DNA of 64,000 nt from Vanrija pseudolonga (taxonomy: Eukaryota; Basidiomycota; Tremellomycetes; Trichosporonales; Trichosporonaceae): the NCBI RefSeq assembly GCF_020906515.1, contig NC_085849.1:1178001-1242000 (forward strand), in the 5' to 3' direction. The position numbers and the translations under genes were made by a program. Each line of letters starts with the position of its first letter. The first letter of the stretch is position 1. Positions 33,332-43,285 of the stretch are shown piece by piece. The notes below the pieces were generated by a model that was not told the DNA's origin, did not search any database, and saw only the letters and a program-made list of their open reading frames with translations.

Positions 33332-34082
33332 GGATGGATACGCGTGTAGTCCTTTCCCCCTGGGGATGGGTGGGGGGCGAGACTCGGCGAGGGATGCGCG
33401 CCGGTTCTTGTTGCTTTGCTGTTGCGGATGCGGGGTGGAAGTCGAGGAAAGTGATGAGAGTGGAAGGCATCACTTGTCGCTGCAGTGAGCACACGATCCC
33501 AGCCAGCCCGCTACCCACCGCACTAGTCGCGTGATGACTGAAAATATCTGGCGGGAACGAATGACACGTCATTAATGTTTCAGGAACAAGGCACGTGGGT
33601 GTCGCCACCGAAGGCTGGGCCAAGGCTGGCCAAAAGGATCACCGCACAGACCTCCACTTTGGGCGTCCACACAAGTAGCGGGGAGATTTGTGGCGACGAC
33701 GGCAACGTGCGCTTGGGTCGTCTCTGGACAGTCAAACTCGAGCTGGCAGGGCGCGTAACTTTGCCATTGAATAGTGCAAATCTCGCAGATTTGGTGAATG
33801 CGGAGGGAGAGAGATAAATTGAGAGAATAAGGAGGGAATAGGGAGGAGGGAAGGGGGGTGAAGTGCCCTCAACCCCTGTGCGCACCGACTCTCATTGTGT
33901 CGCGGGGGCCGGGCCATCCTCCTCGTCGTCCTCATCCTCGTCATCTCTCTATTGCTTTCCTCGCCACACACACGCGCCCCCTTTCCAACCTCAACACGCC
34001 CCCTTTAGACCCCCTCTTGAGCAACTCGCACCCTTTGCGCCCCCCTTACCACCCGCCCACCCTTATCTTTAGCGCCACCACA
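33332..34082. other. Divergent promoter between RRN3 and the RNase III gene
   Basis: This holds one CACGTG at 33592-33597, 261 bases before the RRN3 start. A nearby TGACACGTCATTAATG is at about 33562-33577. A long C/T-rich leader precedes the RNase III ATG. No gene is seen. Confidence 0.55.
33592..33597. promoter_or_regulatory. CACGTG E-box upstream of RRN3
   Basis: This is a perfect palindrome in the shared RRN3/RNase III promoter, closer to RRN3. The Cbf1-type role is inferred. Confidence 0.45.
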
Positions 34083-35441
34083 ATGTCCTCGTTCGACATC
34101 CCAGACCACGGGCTCAACACAATGCTCCTCCCAGAGCTTCCCTCAGACCTCGTCCTTCCCCCCCTCCCACCCATCGCAGACCCCCAGCTCGCACGACTGG
34201 CAGTCACCCACTCGAGCGCGCACCAGTTGCCGCGCCGGCCCACCAGCCTAGAGTTTGAGGCCGACGAAAAGGTCGAGGACTATGAAAAGCTCGAGCATGT
34301 CGGCGACAGCATGCTCGGCTCGGTCGTGACTGGTCTCCTGCACGACCTCTTCCCCCTCCTCCGTCCCGGCCCGGCAACGGTACGTGGGCAGTCATGACGT
34401 GGAGCTGACACACCCAGATGCTCAAGTCGCACCTGGTGTCCAACGCCACCCTGCGGCAGCTGTGTATCCGCTACAAGATCACCGACCATATCATTGCGGC
34501 CCCTGTTCAGCTGCTTACGATCAAGTCACAGGAGAAGCCAGTAGCGTCCATCTTTGAGGCGTACATCGCCGCCGTGTTCTACGACTACCTCACCAGCGAC
34601 CTGCCCGGCGCATACACTGCCGACAATATCGAGGTGGACGATGACTGTGCGTCCTCCGAGACCACGGACGAGGTGTCCGTCACTGGTGCCACGGCCGACG
34701 AGGAGTCAGTCCAGGGTGACGGCGAAGTGGACATTTCAGTAGACACTGCTTCCCGAGCCCAGTCGGTCGTGAACAGCCAGTCGTCCGAGGGGCTCCCGGC
34801 TTCAGTTGCAGTAGGTTTGTCACGCTGCATCTTCTGACCTACGCCAGAACATTGCCGAGAACCTTTCTCTCTACGAGGCGTCGCTCCCCTCTAGACTCGA
34901 GGTCCCGAAGCGCAGCTTCAGCAGGCTGCGCGAGACGAGCGGGACGACCTCGGCGTCGGCGCCATCTGGACCTCCCTCGACTGTCGACGCTGACGCGGGG
35001 TCCGACATCGCCTCGACGATCGGCACCGAGGCCCCACCGATCCTCCACCCTCTGCGTCCCCTCCAGCTGCGCACACGTGGCGGTGCATTCGACTACATTG
35101 ACGCCTGGCTCCGTCCTCTCTTCACGCCGATCGCGCGCTGGGCGCTGGACCAGATGGCGGCTGATGCCCGCGTCGTCGTGCAGGAGGGCGAGCCGTCGAC
35201 GGACCACGCGACGGTCGGCGCCCTGTCCCTCCTCCACAGCTGGGCGACCAAGGAGACGGGCCGCCTGCCGACGTACACGTCGCTCACGGACTCTGGCCCT
35301 CCCTGGGCGATCGAGTGCATCGCGGTCGACAAGAACGGCTCACAGGTGCGTGCTGACGCAACGCGCGAGACCAAGGGCGCGGCCAAGAACGTCGCGGCGT
35401 GGAAGGTCGCCCGGGCGCTGGGTCTCGAGGTGCCAGAGTAG
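34083..35441 (+). CDS. RNase III-domain protein with C-terminal dsRNA-binding domain
   Basis: RNase III enzymes cut double-stranded RNA, such as pre-rRNA and snRNA precursors. Three exons (34083-34379, 34418-34810, 34848-35441) sum to 427 codons. The RNase III signature is YEKLEHVGDSMLGSVVTGLL (about residues 66-85), keeping the E and D of the LExxGD motif. The second metal-site motif reads KPVASIFEAYIAAVFYD; the usual Asp of ADxxEA is Ser here (codon 34547-34549), while the Glu remains. A Ser/Asp-rich linker of about 160 residues precedes a clear dsRBD (LLHSWATKETGRLPTYTS, then ETKGAAKNVAAWKVARALGL). It could be a yeast Rnt1-like enzyme with a modified site, or a non-catalytic RNA-binding relative such as mitoribosomal mL44. 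Introns are 38 and 37 nt. Confidence 0.85.
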
Positions 35442-35659
35442 GCGCGAGGCGAAGGGGGGACAAGCGAAAGGCGACAGTGGTACCATATCCATCCTGTGAA
35501 TACCGCAGCCGTGTCGGGCGTGTGATATCGTGTCGTTCGTAGCATCGTAGCGTGTGTAATATATGTCGAACATGTCGAGCATGTCGTTGACGCCATGTCA
35601 AGGATGTCGGTCGAGTCGACGAGGGCGGTCCGCGGCGCTGTCTCCCGGCGCCAGCCAGC

Positions 35660-36190
35660 CTACCCACTCATCAACCCGCGCCACCGCTCAGCCCTAGCAG
35701 GCCTCCCAAGCCCCTCCTCAATCGCAACAAGCAACGCAAGCACGCGCTCCCGAATCGCGCCAACGTCGGGGCGCCAGCCCTCGTCGCCCTGGCGCTTGAG
35801 CAGGCGGCGGCACTCGGCCTGTGCGGCCAGACACTCGGCCTCGGCGGCGTGCAGGTCTGGCGGCGTGAGGAGGAGGTACGCGTCCGCAAGGTCGGCGCGG
35901 GCGGCGAGCAGGGGGACGGGGGAGGGGCGCGGCGGGCGAGGTGGCGCGGAGGTGTCGCTTGTCGTCGTGGGTGTAGCTGGGGGTGGTCGTGCCGCCGCCG
36001 CAGCGGCCTCCTGCAGCAGATGTACCTTCGCCGACAGGAGCTTTACGCGTTCCGACGGCTCCGACACCCCCTTGAGCGCCGTCTCGACCACCTCGAGCGT
36101 GAGGAACTGCGAGGAGAGGATCGGGGCCGGCATGGGAGGAGTAAGTGCTGGACGGATGACGAAATGGGTCCAATCGACGAGTGGTTTCAT
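35660..36190 (-). CDS. Hypothetical protein, helical, unrecognised
   Basis: This is a single open frame of 176 residues from ATG 36190, or 157 from the second ATG at 36133, which follows a pyrimidine-rich stretch and may be the true start. The sequence has helix-rich repeats: FLTLEVVETALKGV, VKLLSAKVHLLQEAAAAAAR, LLAARADLADAYLLL, LHAAEAECLAAQAECRRLLK and VLALLVAIEEGLGRPARAE. The spacing resembles TPR-like or four-helix proteins, but I cannot name a family. It lies tail-to-tail with the RNase III gene (218 bases between stops). GC-rich third positions match neighbouring genes, supporting a real gene. Confidence 0.55.
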   Translation of the reverse strand: MKPLVDWTHFVIRPALTPPMPAPILSSQFLTLEVVETALKGVSEPSERVKLLSAKVHLLQEAAAAAARPPPATPTTTSDTSAPPRPPRPSPVPLLAARADLADAYLLLTPPDLHAAEAECLAAQAECRRLLKRQGDEGWRPDVGAIRERVLALLVAIEEGLGRPARAERWRGLMSG

Positions 36191-36460
36191 TCCGCGCCGA
36201 CGCGCTTCACTTTCTTCTGCTTTGCTTTCGCACTGGCGCCGACGACGCGTGCCTGGAATGCCATGTGCTTCCATTCCCACCTCCCCGCGACTTCTCACAA
36301 CGCGTTCAACGCACACCCTCTGCATAAGTGGCTACAAACATTGCAATTAACGCCTCGTGCGAGTATCGTCTCCAACGTGGACACAGTGTACACAGCATGC
36401 GGATGCGTGGCCCAGGCGGGGGGCCGAAAGTGGGAGCGGAATGTCGTCGCTGCCCCGCGC

Positions 36461-37595
36461 CTAGAGGCGCTTCAGGCCGCGCTTGGCCTTGGCTGCGGGC
36501 TTAGGTGCAGCCTTGACGACGGGCTTGACCACGCTGTCAAAGCCGGCCGCGGGCACCACTGGCGCGGGGCTCGTCTCCTGACGCGCGTGGTTGCCGAGCG
36601 GGGACGGTCGGCTCGCGGTGGGCTGCGGGGACGAGTTCTGCGGCGATGATGGCGACGACCTTGTCGATGGCGCTGAAGCGACAGGGGGCTGCGGGAGGAG
36701 CGCGTCGACCGACTTGACTGACGCGTCACGGAAGGGGGCGGGGGGAAGCTGCGGTGTGAGTCATGTCACGCGTAAACACTGGACGACAACACACCTTTGG
36801 CGTCGCGTGGATACCGGTCAGGAGCCTGGCGTACTGGCGGGTGTAAGCACGTCACCAGACTTGAAACCCACCTTGCAGTACCCGTCGTAATCCGCAAGCA
36901 GCTGCTTGCCTGCCTCCTCGTCCAGCGCACTCTCCGGGTTGGGGTAGATGAGCAGGCACTTGATCGTCTGGACGTGTGAGCGGCGCGGATCACACACCGC
37001 CATGTCTCGTCCCACTCACAACAAGCACATGCGCCACACCATAGTCCTTCCTCCAGCCCTTCTTGAGCGTGTCGACGCAAATCTCACCCGCCTTGGAGAT
37101 GTTGGGATGGAATATTTTGGTGAGCATGGTGCCTGTGGTGTCAGCGGCGTTGGTATGCCCACCCTCAATCGGCGTGACGCAAACACACATTTGGGCGGCA
37201 GGTTGGGGTACTCTGGGCCAAAGTCGAAGCGCACGCGAAAGTATCCTCCCTCGTAGGGTGTTCCAGCTGGGGTTTGGTGTGAGCACGAGTCGAGGAAGGG
37301 GCCCATGGACAACATGGAGCGCCGCGGGCGACGCCGCGTCGCCAACTCACCTGGTCCCTGCACCCAACCCTCGAGCGCCGTCAGGTCGTCCTCATCAACG
37401 ACGACGCGCACACCCTCGGGCGGCTCGGTGCGGAGCGTGACGAGCTCGCGCGAGAGGAGGCGCAGTGCTTGTGGTGTGAGGGACTGGGGCGTGAGTGAGC
37501 ATGGACGTGTGGCGGGGAGGTGGAGCGCACGAGACCGAGTAGCGAGGTGCGCTCCCGCTGTTTGACTTTTGGTCCTCGCGCCGTTGACTTACCAT
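36461..37595 (-). CDS. UBE2S: Ubiquitin-conjugating enzyme E2, UBE2S-like
   Basis: UBE2S extends K11-linked ubiquitin chains on substrates of the anaphase-promoting complex. Seven exons (37595-37593, 37483-37351, 37266-37189, 37132-37020, 36967-36872, 36833-36795, 36748-36461) sum exactly to 249 codons. The core reads [40 protein letters not shown] (catalytic Cys) and [20 protein letters not shown], with [13 protein letters not shown] ending the UBC fold. These are UBE2S-type blocks. A disordered Pro/Ser-rich tail ends in KRGLKRL, resembling the Leu-Arg tail by which human UBE2S docks on the APC. The first coding exon is just the ATG, directly followed by GTAAGT; splicing gives [20 protein letters not shown], an expected E2 start. 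Confidence 0.9.
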
Positions 37596-38267
37596 TGGAT
37601 TTGCTTTGCTAGAGGATGATTGTGGGTGGGGATGCAGACAGCCGTGGTTGTGTATGTGTCTGATGCGGGATGGAGGGGATGAGGGGGACCACAGTGTGTC
37701 GTCACTTGTGGTGGGTTGCGTGATGGTAGTTGCTGCTCGTTTGATCGAGATGTAACCAGATGAAATGGCTGGTGGCTGGCGACTTCACTTCACTCGCCGC
37801 CGTTTCCGGGTCAGGCCAGGTCAATAACAACAAACTCACACACGCCCACGCAACCAGAACCAGCCAACTAAGGCGGGATCAAATTGGACGCCAAGTTTCA
37901 GATCTCCACGTGGTTTGTGCGTGGCTAGCCGCTCCACGTGACGCGGCATATGGCGGCAAGAAGCCCAAGTTGTGATGGAGAGACAACGGCCACCCTTCCC
38001 ATCCCCATGCATGCTATTCATTCGGACAGCCGAGCACAAAGAGCCCAAAGCCCGCTACCACGGTCGTGTGACCTTGCACAAGCCTCCCCGAGACACAAGG
38101 TTCAATAAGCCAGGCCGCATACCCATACCGCGGACTGTATCCAGGACGACGCGGGGCACCGAATACGTGGTGACTCCCGACGGTATCGGACGGGCTGCGG
38201 CCGCGATAACCACCATTGTCGACGAAGTCTTATATATTCTCCTCTTCACACTCGCCACCGATATACA
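37596..38267. other. Divergent promoter between the UBE2S-like gene and the paladin-type gene
   Basis: This carries two CACGTG boxes, 37907-37912 and 37935-37940, 23 bases apart. A TATATA element (about 38230-38236) lies some 32 bases before the paladin-type start codon. No gene is seen. Confidence 0.55.
37907..37940. promoter_or_regulatory. Pair of CACGTG E-boxes
   Basis: Two perfect CACGTG palindromes lie at 37907-37912 and 37935-37940, both in a CTCCACGTG context. They sit in the bidirectional UBE2S/paladin promoter, about 330 bases from either start codon. Confidence 0.5.
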
Positions 38268-41200
38268 ATGTCGGGCCCTCCGCCGTCACCAAAGCAGCAG
38301 CCGCAGCGAGAAGACGCGCCGCGCCCGTCTTCTGTCCCGCCCGCCGCTGACCCGCGCCCATTCCCCCCATCGCAGCCGATGCGCTCCAGCTCGACGCAAC
38401 ACGTGCCTGCGCGCTCGTCGCCTCTGGCTCCAGCTGGCGTCATCTCCATCGCCGGCTCGGCCGCCAAGCCCAGACGCATCTCGCACAGTACCGACCTCCA
38501 GAGACTCGGCTCGAGCTCGTCGAGAACAAAGGGCAGAGCTCTCGGCCTCGCGCAGCAGCTCCGCGCCGAGGGCGATGGGGTGGTCAAGCGCCGCTCGGGC
38601 GGTGTCCTCGCTCGCGGGTGAGTAGAGCTACCTTCTCCCTCAGACCTAGCTCACCTCACTCCCCAGGTTCATTCTCAAGACTGACCACTACCCAACCGGT
38701 CGTGCCCTCGACCTGGACCTCAACGTCCAGGGCGCCCCAAACTTTCGCGCCCCGGATAACGAGGCGCTGAACGTGTTTGGAGTCGCACAGCCCACCGTCG
38801 CTGGCCTCAAGTCCATTCTCACCATCCTCAACTGCCAGCCTGCCAAGCCCAAGACACCTGAAACATCGCCGATTGACGGGCCGCTCCACCGCCGCAGGTC
38901 CTCGGCAGTGGCTGCGGACACGCCAGGCCACACGTTCTGGTTCAGTACCCGTGAAGAGACGCTTGGTGGGTGATACGCTCTATGGATTGTGCTAACCCTT
39001 ACAGTCTACATGTAGGTTAGAAAACAGACCAGAGTCGCTAACCTTCAGCGCCGGCCGCCCGTACGTCCTCAGAGACGGCTCGAACCCGTTCCAAACCCTC
39101 GCACTTTCCGACCGCGCATCCAACCTCGAGGACATTGAGCGGCGCCTCAAGATCGACATTCTCGAAGAGGCCAAGCGCTATGGCGGACTGATCCTCTGCC
39201 ACGACGAGGTGCAGGGCGGCGAGATTGTCCCCACGTGGGTGAGCGTCGACGAGAAGATCATTCGTACCCCGAAGGAAGTGTACGACGATGTGCGCAACGC
39301 CGGCTGGAGGGTCGACTACTGGCGTATTCCTGTGGGGCCTGATCGCCCCATTGAGGACAACTACCTCGACGCTTATGTCAGCCGTCTCAAGGACACTGAC
39401 CCGCTCACCACATCGCTCGTGTTCAACTGCGGCATGGGCGTCGTCAGAAGTGAGTGTGGCGCCCGATGTGCACTGACGCCACAGCCACGTTCGCCATGGT
39501 CGCCGCGTTACTCGTCAGGCGCGGACAGTACCTCCAGCGTGGTCTCGACGACCCCTTCCCCACCGCTGCCGGCTCGGGATTCGCAACGCCCTCTTCCCAG
39601 TCGCCGGCGCCGGGACAGGCTGCACAGGTCCTCCAGCAGGCCTCGCAGCAGCAGGCGCTGAACAAGAGCTTGCTCAAGGTCACGCGCATGCTCGACGAGA
39701 GTGAGTTATGCCAGCGTGAGTGCAGCTAACTCTCCAGACCTTCCCTCGCGCCGCTCAACCGCCGCTATCGACCTCCTGTCCAACAACCCCAACCTGCTCG
39801 AGTCGCTCAGAAGAGCCCACATGGGCAACTACCAGGTGGTGCTGTCCCTCCTCTCCAGTCTCGACCACGGCCGCGAGCTCAAGCGCCTCGTCGACATCAT
39901 CATCGACAACTGTGACCAGGTCATCAACCTCCGCGAGAATGTCATCGAGTACCGTGTCAAGTATTCCGTCGCCAAGGGCGAGGACAAGAACGGGCACTCG
40001 TGGCTCGACAAGGCAGTGCGGTCGGTGAGTCACAACGCCGGGAAATACGTCTGACCCCAGCTCGAACAATACTTTGACCTCATCGTCTTTGCCGCGTACG
40101 TCGAGAGCGACGTCGGCATGGTCTCGGGAACCAAGTTCTCTTCGTGGCTCAAGGCCCGCCCGGAGATCTGGAAGTGGGTTGCTTGCACCTGTAGGAAAGC
40201 TAACCCACCAGCCAGATCAAGGTCCTCCGACGCCGATGGGGCGACAGGCTGTTTGCGTTCGCGCCAGCCAACGACCTCAGCGTCATCTCGCGCTCGCTCG
40301 ACCTCGGCGACAGGCGCGACCAGCGGAGAATCGACTCGGGCCTGGACCTCGAGGGCGGCAAGGTCCTCGGCGACGAGTGGGCCGAGCATGTCGTCAAGAA
40401 CCGTAACGGCATCATGCTGCGTGCTTCGTGAGTTGTCCAACTCGTCCGTTCAACTGACGCCAGAACCCTCCTCAAGCGCGACCTCTGGGTCTCTGCCACC
40501 GCCGCATCGACTGATGGCATTCGTGGCGCCATTGGCTTCCGCCACGTCGCTGGCCAGAGCATCTACACGACTGGCCAACCGACGCAGGACGCTATCGCCA
40601 CGATCCTCGACATTGTCCAGGAGCGCTCCCACTCCGTCAACCATGTTGTGTGGGTTTGTCTCCGCGAGGAGCCTCTCGTCATGATCAATGGTGAGTTGGG
40701 ATCGACAGGAAGGCCAACTGACAACCAGGTGCTCCGTTCGTGTTGCGACGAGACACAACTGCTCTGCGCAATATGCGCGACTACACCGGTGTGTCGCCAG
40801 CCCGCCTTGAGGTGCTCGAGGAGCGCCTGAAGAGCGACGTCGTCGCCGAGCTTGCCACTTTCGACGGCAGCGTGCTCCTGCACGCTGAAACGGCCAACGG
40901 CAAGGTCGTGCCGTTGTGGGAGAAGGTATCAAAGAAGGACGTCGACACTCTTCGCGAGGTCATGGACGACATTGCAGCCAAGCAGCATGACGTGGTTCTG
41001 ACATTTGAGCGCATCCCCATTACTTCGGAGTCTTCCCCAGACGTAGGTTCAAGAGGGATACCCGCTGCTGACCTGCCAGTTCCACGACATTACCCAACTG
41101 CTCGACCTCTGCATGCGCATCAACATGGACAAGACGGCCATCATCCTGAACGACCAGCTCGGCCGTGGTCGTAGCTCTAACACTGCAGCCATTGTCTACC

Positions 41201-43228
41201 TTATTGAGCGCTGGCTGCGGCTCAACCGCGCCCACCCTCCTACTACGCCGCTGCGGCAGCGTACAGCGTCTCGCAAGAGCCTGATGATCACCGGCGAGTC
41301 AAGGACTAGCTGGCAGATCATCAACAGCGCCCTCCGTGTCATCCGTAACGGCCTTGAAGTCAAGCGGGTGGTCGACGAGGCGATCGACCGTACGTCGGCC
41401 ACTTTCAACCTTCGCGACGCAATTGAGGACTTCAGGGACCGCGCCGAGCAAGCCCACACCCCCGAGGAGAAGAACAGCTACATTGAGAAGGGTGAGTGGT
41501 GTGTGTGTGACGGTGGCGCTGATCTCCAAGGAATGCACAACCTTCTCCGCTACTTCCACCTGCTTGTCTTCCAGGCGTACCTCGACGACACCAAGCCTGA
41601 CGACGAGGAGGCGTACACCTTCGAGTCGTTTGTCAAGCACCGCCCAGTGTTCAAGACGCTGCAGAAGGATCTCCAGGAGGGCGGCCTTGAGAGCTTGACG
41701 CCGCTTGAGCGCACCGACCCAGAGACTGGCATGGCTGTGCGTACTGTGGAGAGGAGTGTTCTGACCCACCCAGCTTGAAGACGAAGTCTCCAACGTCGTC
41801 ACGAACCGTAGCGGCGCGATCCTGTCGGCGCAGACCATCCTCAAATCGGACTTCTTCTCCGGCCTGCAGAAGCAGAGCCTTCCGGAGCGTGTGGACGGTG
41901 CGGCCAACTACCGCCGCCTGCCGCTGCTCCTCGATGGGACTCCCGATGCTGAGGCAGCCGACCCCAAGGCCAAGTTTGTCTACGGCACGGGCATGCCGAG
42001 TGCCGAGGGCCTGCGCAACGCGCTCATCAAGATGCACGCGGAGCCTGGAGGCAAGAGGAATGTGACGTGGACGTCGCTGCGCGAGGAGCCTGTTCTTGTG
42101 GGTTACAAGCATTCTAACCAAGCTAACCCACCAGTATGTCAACTCGCGACCTCACGTCCTGCGCCTGATTGACAAGCCCGTTACGAACATCGAGACGACT
42201 GGTGTGACGGCCTCCGTGGTCGAGCGCATGGAAATGCAGCTCAAGGAGGACGTGCTCAAGGAGATCCGGAATGGTAACGGCAAGCTCCTGCTCCACGACG
42301 AGGTGGAGATCAAGCCGGGCGTCTACGAGGTCATTCCCATCTGGGAGACTGTCGAGCTCGAGAACGTCATGACTCCCAAGGAGCTGTACCAGCAGGTGGA
42401 GAACGAGCACTACCAGGTTGACTATCAGCGCATTGCGATTGTGAGTGGCGGTGTATGTGGCAGTGTTCTGACGGGCAGACGGATGAGCAGGCGCCACTCC
42501 CTGGTGCGCTGCAGCAGATTGTTGGGCGCGTATGCACCGGCCTGAAGGAGGGCCACGACTTTGTGTAGGTCAACAACGTTGCAGCACTCTGACGACAGGT
42601 TCAACTGTCAAATGGGCCGTGGCCGCACCACCACTGGCATGATCGCTGCCTCGCTCATCGCGACCATCGCTACCGAGACCAAGGAGGAGCTCGCGCGCGA
42701 GGAGGCGACCGACCCAGAGGACGAGGACGACCTCCTCGACCTCGAAGACGAGACACAGTACCTCAACGGCGAGTACAAGACGATCTTGCAGCTCGTCACG
42801 GTCCTGAGCCACGGCAAAGGTGGGTGAAGAACCACGTGATCACCCGCTGACAGCAGACGCCAAGCGCATTACCGACAAGGTCGTCAACCTGATGGAAGGT
42901 GTGCAGAACCTGCGCAAGGCGGTCTACGAGTGGGTTATACTCCTCGTGTGAAAACTAACCCCCAGCTTCAAGCTCAAGGTCGACGCAGCAGAGCCAGGCT
43001 CGGTCAAGTTTACGACGCTGCAGCACCAGGCAATCAACTATCTCTACCGATGTGGGTGTGCGCGGCGTGAACAAAAAGCTGACGGCAGACGGCACGCTCA
43101 TCGTGCTCGCCAACTTCCTCCTCGAGGCCAAGGACCGCGGCGTGTCGCTCGACAAGGCCGACTTCCCCCAGTGGCTCGAGCAGCACCGCGAGATCCGCAA
43201 CGTGCTCAGCCGGAAGAATCTCGACTAG
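38268..43228 (+). CDS. Paladin-type protein with three tandem PTP-like phosphatase/phytase domains
   Basis: Members of the PTP-like phytase/paladin family are proposed phosphatases of inositol phosphates or phosphoinositides. About twenty exons run from ATG 38268 to TAG 43226-43228. Three repeats are clear. Each opens with a REE motif and a following VLR: STREETLVYIAGRPYVLRD; CLREEPLVMINGAPFVLRRD; SLREEPVLYVNSRPHVLRL. Each also contains a P-loop: repeat 1 FNCGMGVVRTT, repeat 2 LNDQLGRGRSS, repeat 3 FNCQMGRGRTT. Repeats 1 and 3 keep the catalytic Cys and Arg of CX5R. Repeat 2 has Asp (41152-41154) in place of Cys, so it is probably non-catalytic. The ETLVYIAGRP junction requires a 7-nt exon (39005-39011) between introns of 39 and 37 nt. 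The N-terminal 120 residues are disordered and Ser/Pro-rich. Confidence 0.88.
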
Positions 43229-43285
43229 CGCAACAGCGCCGTGGCATCATAGAAGCACATACATGCATAATGCGAGAAGAGAAGT

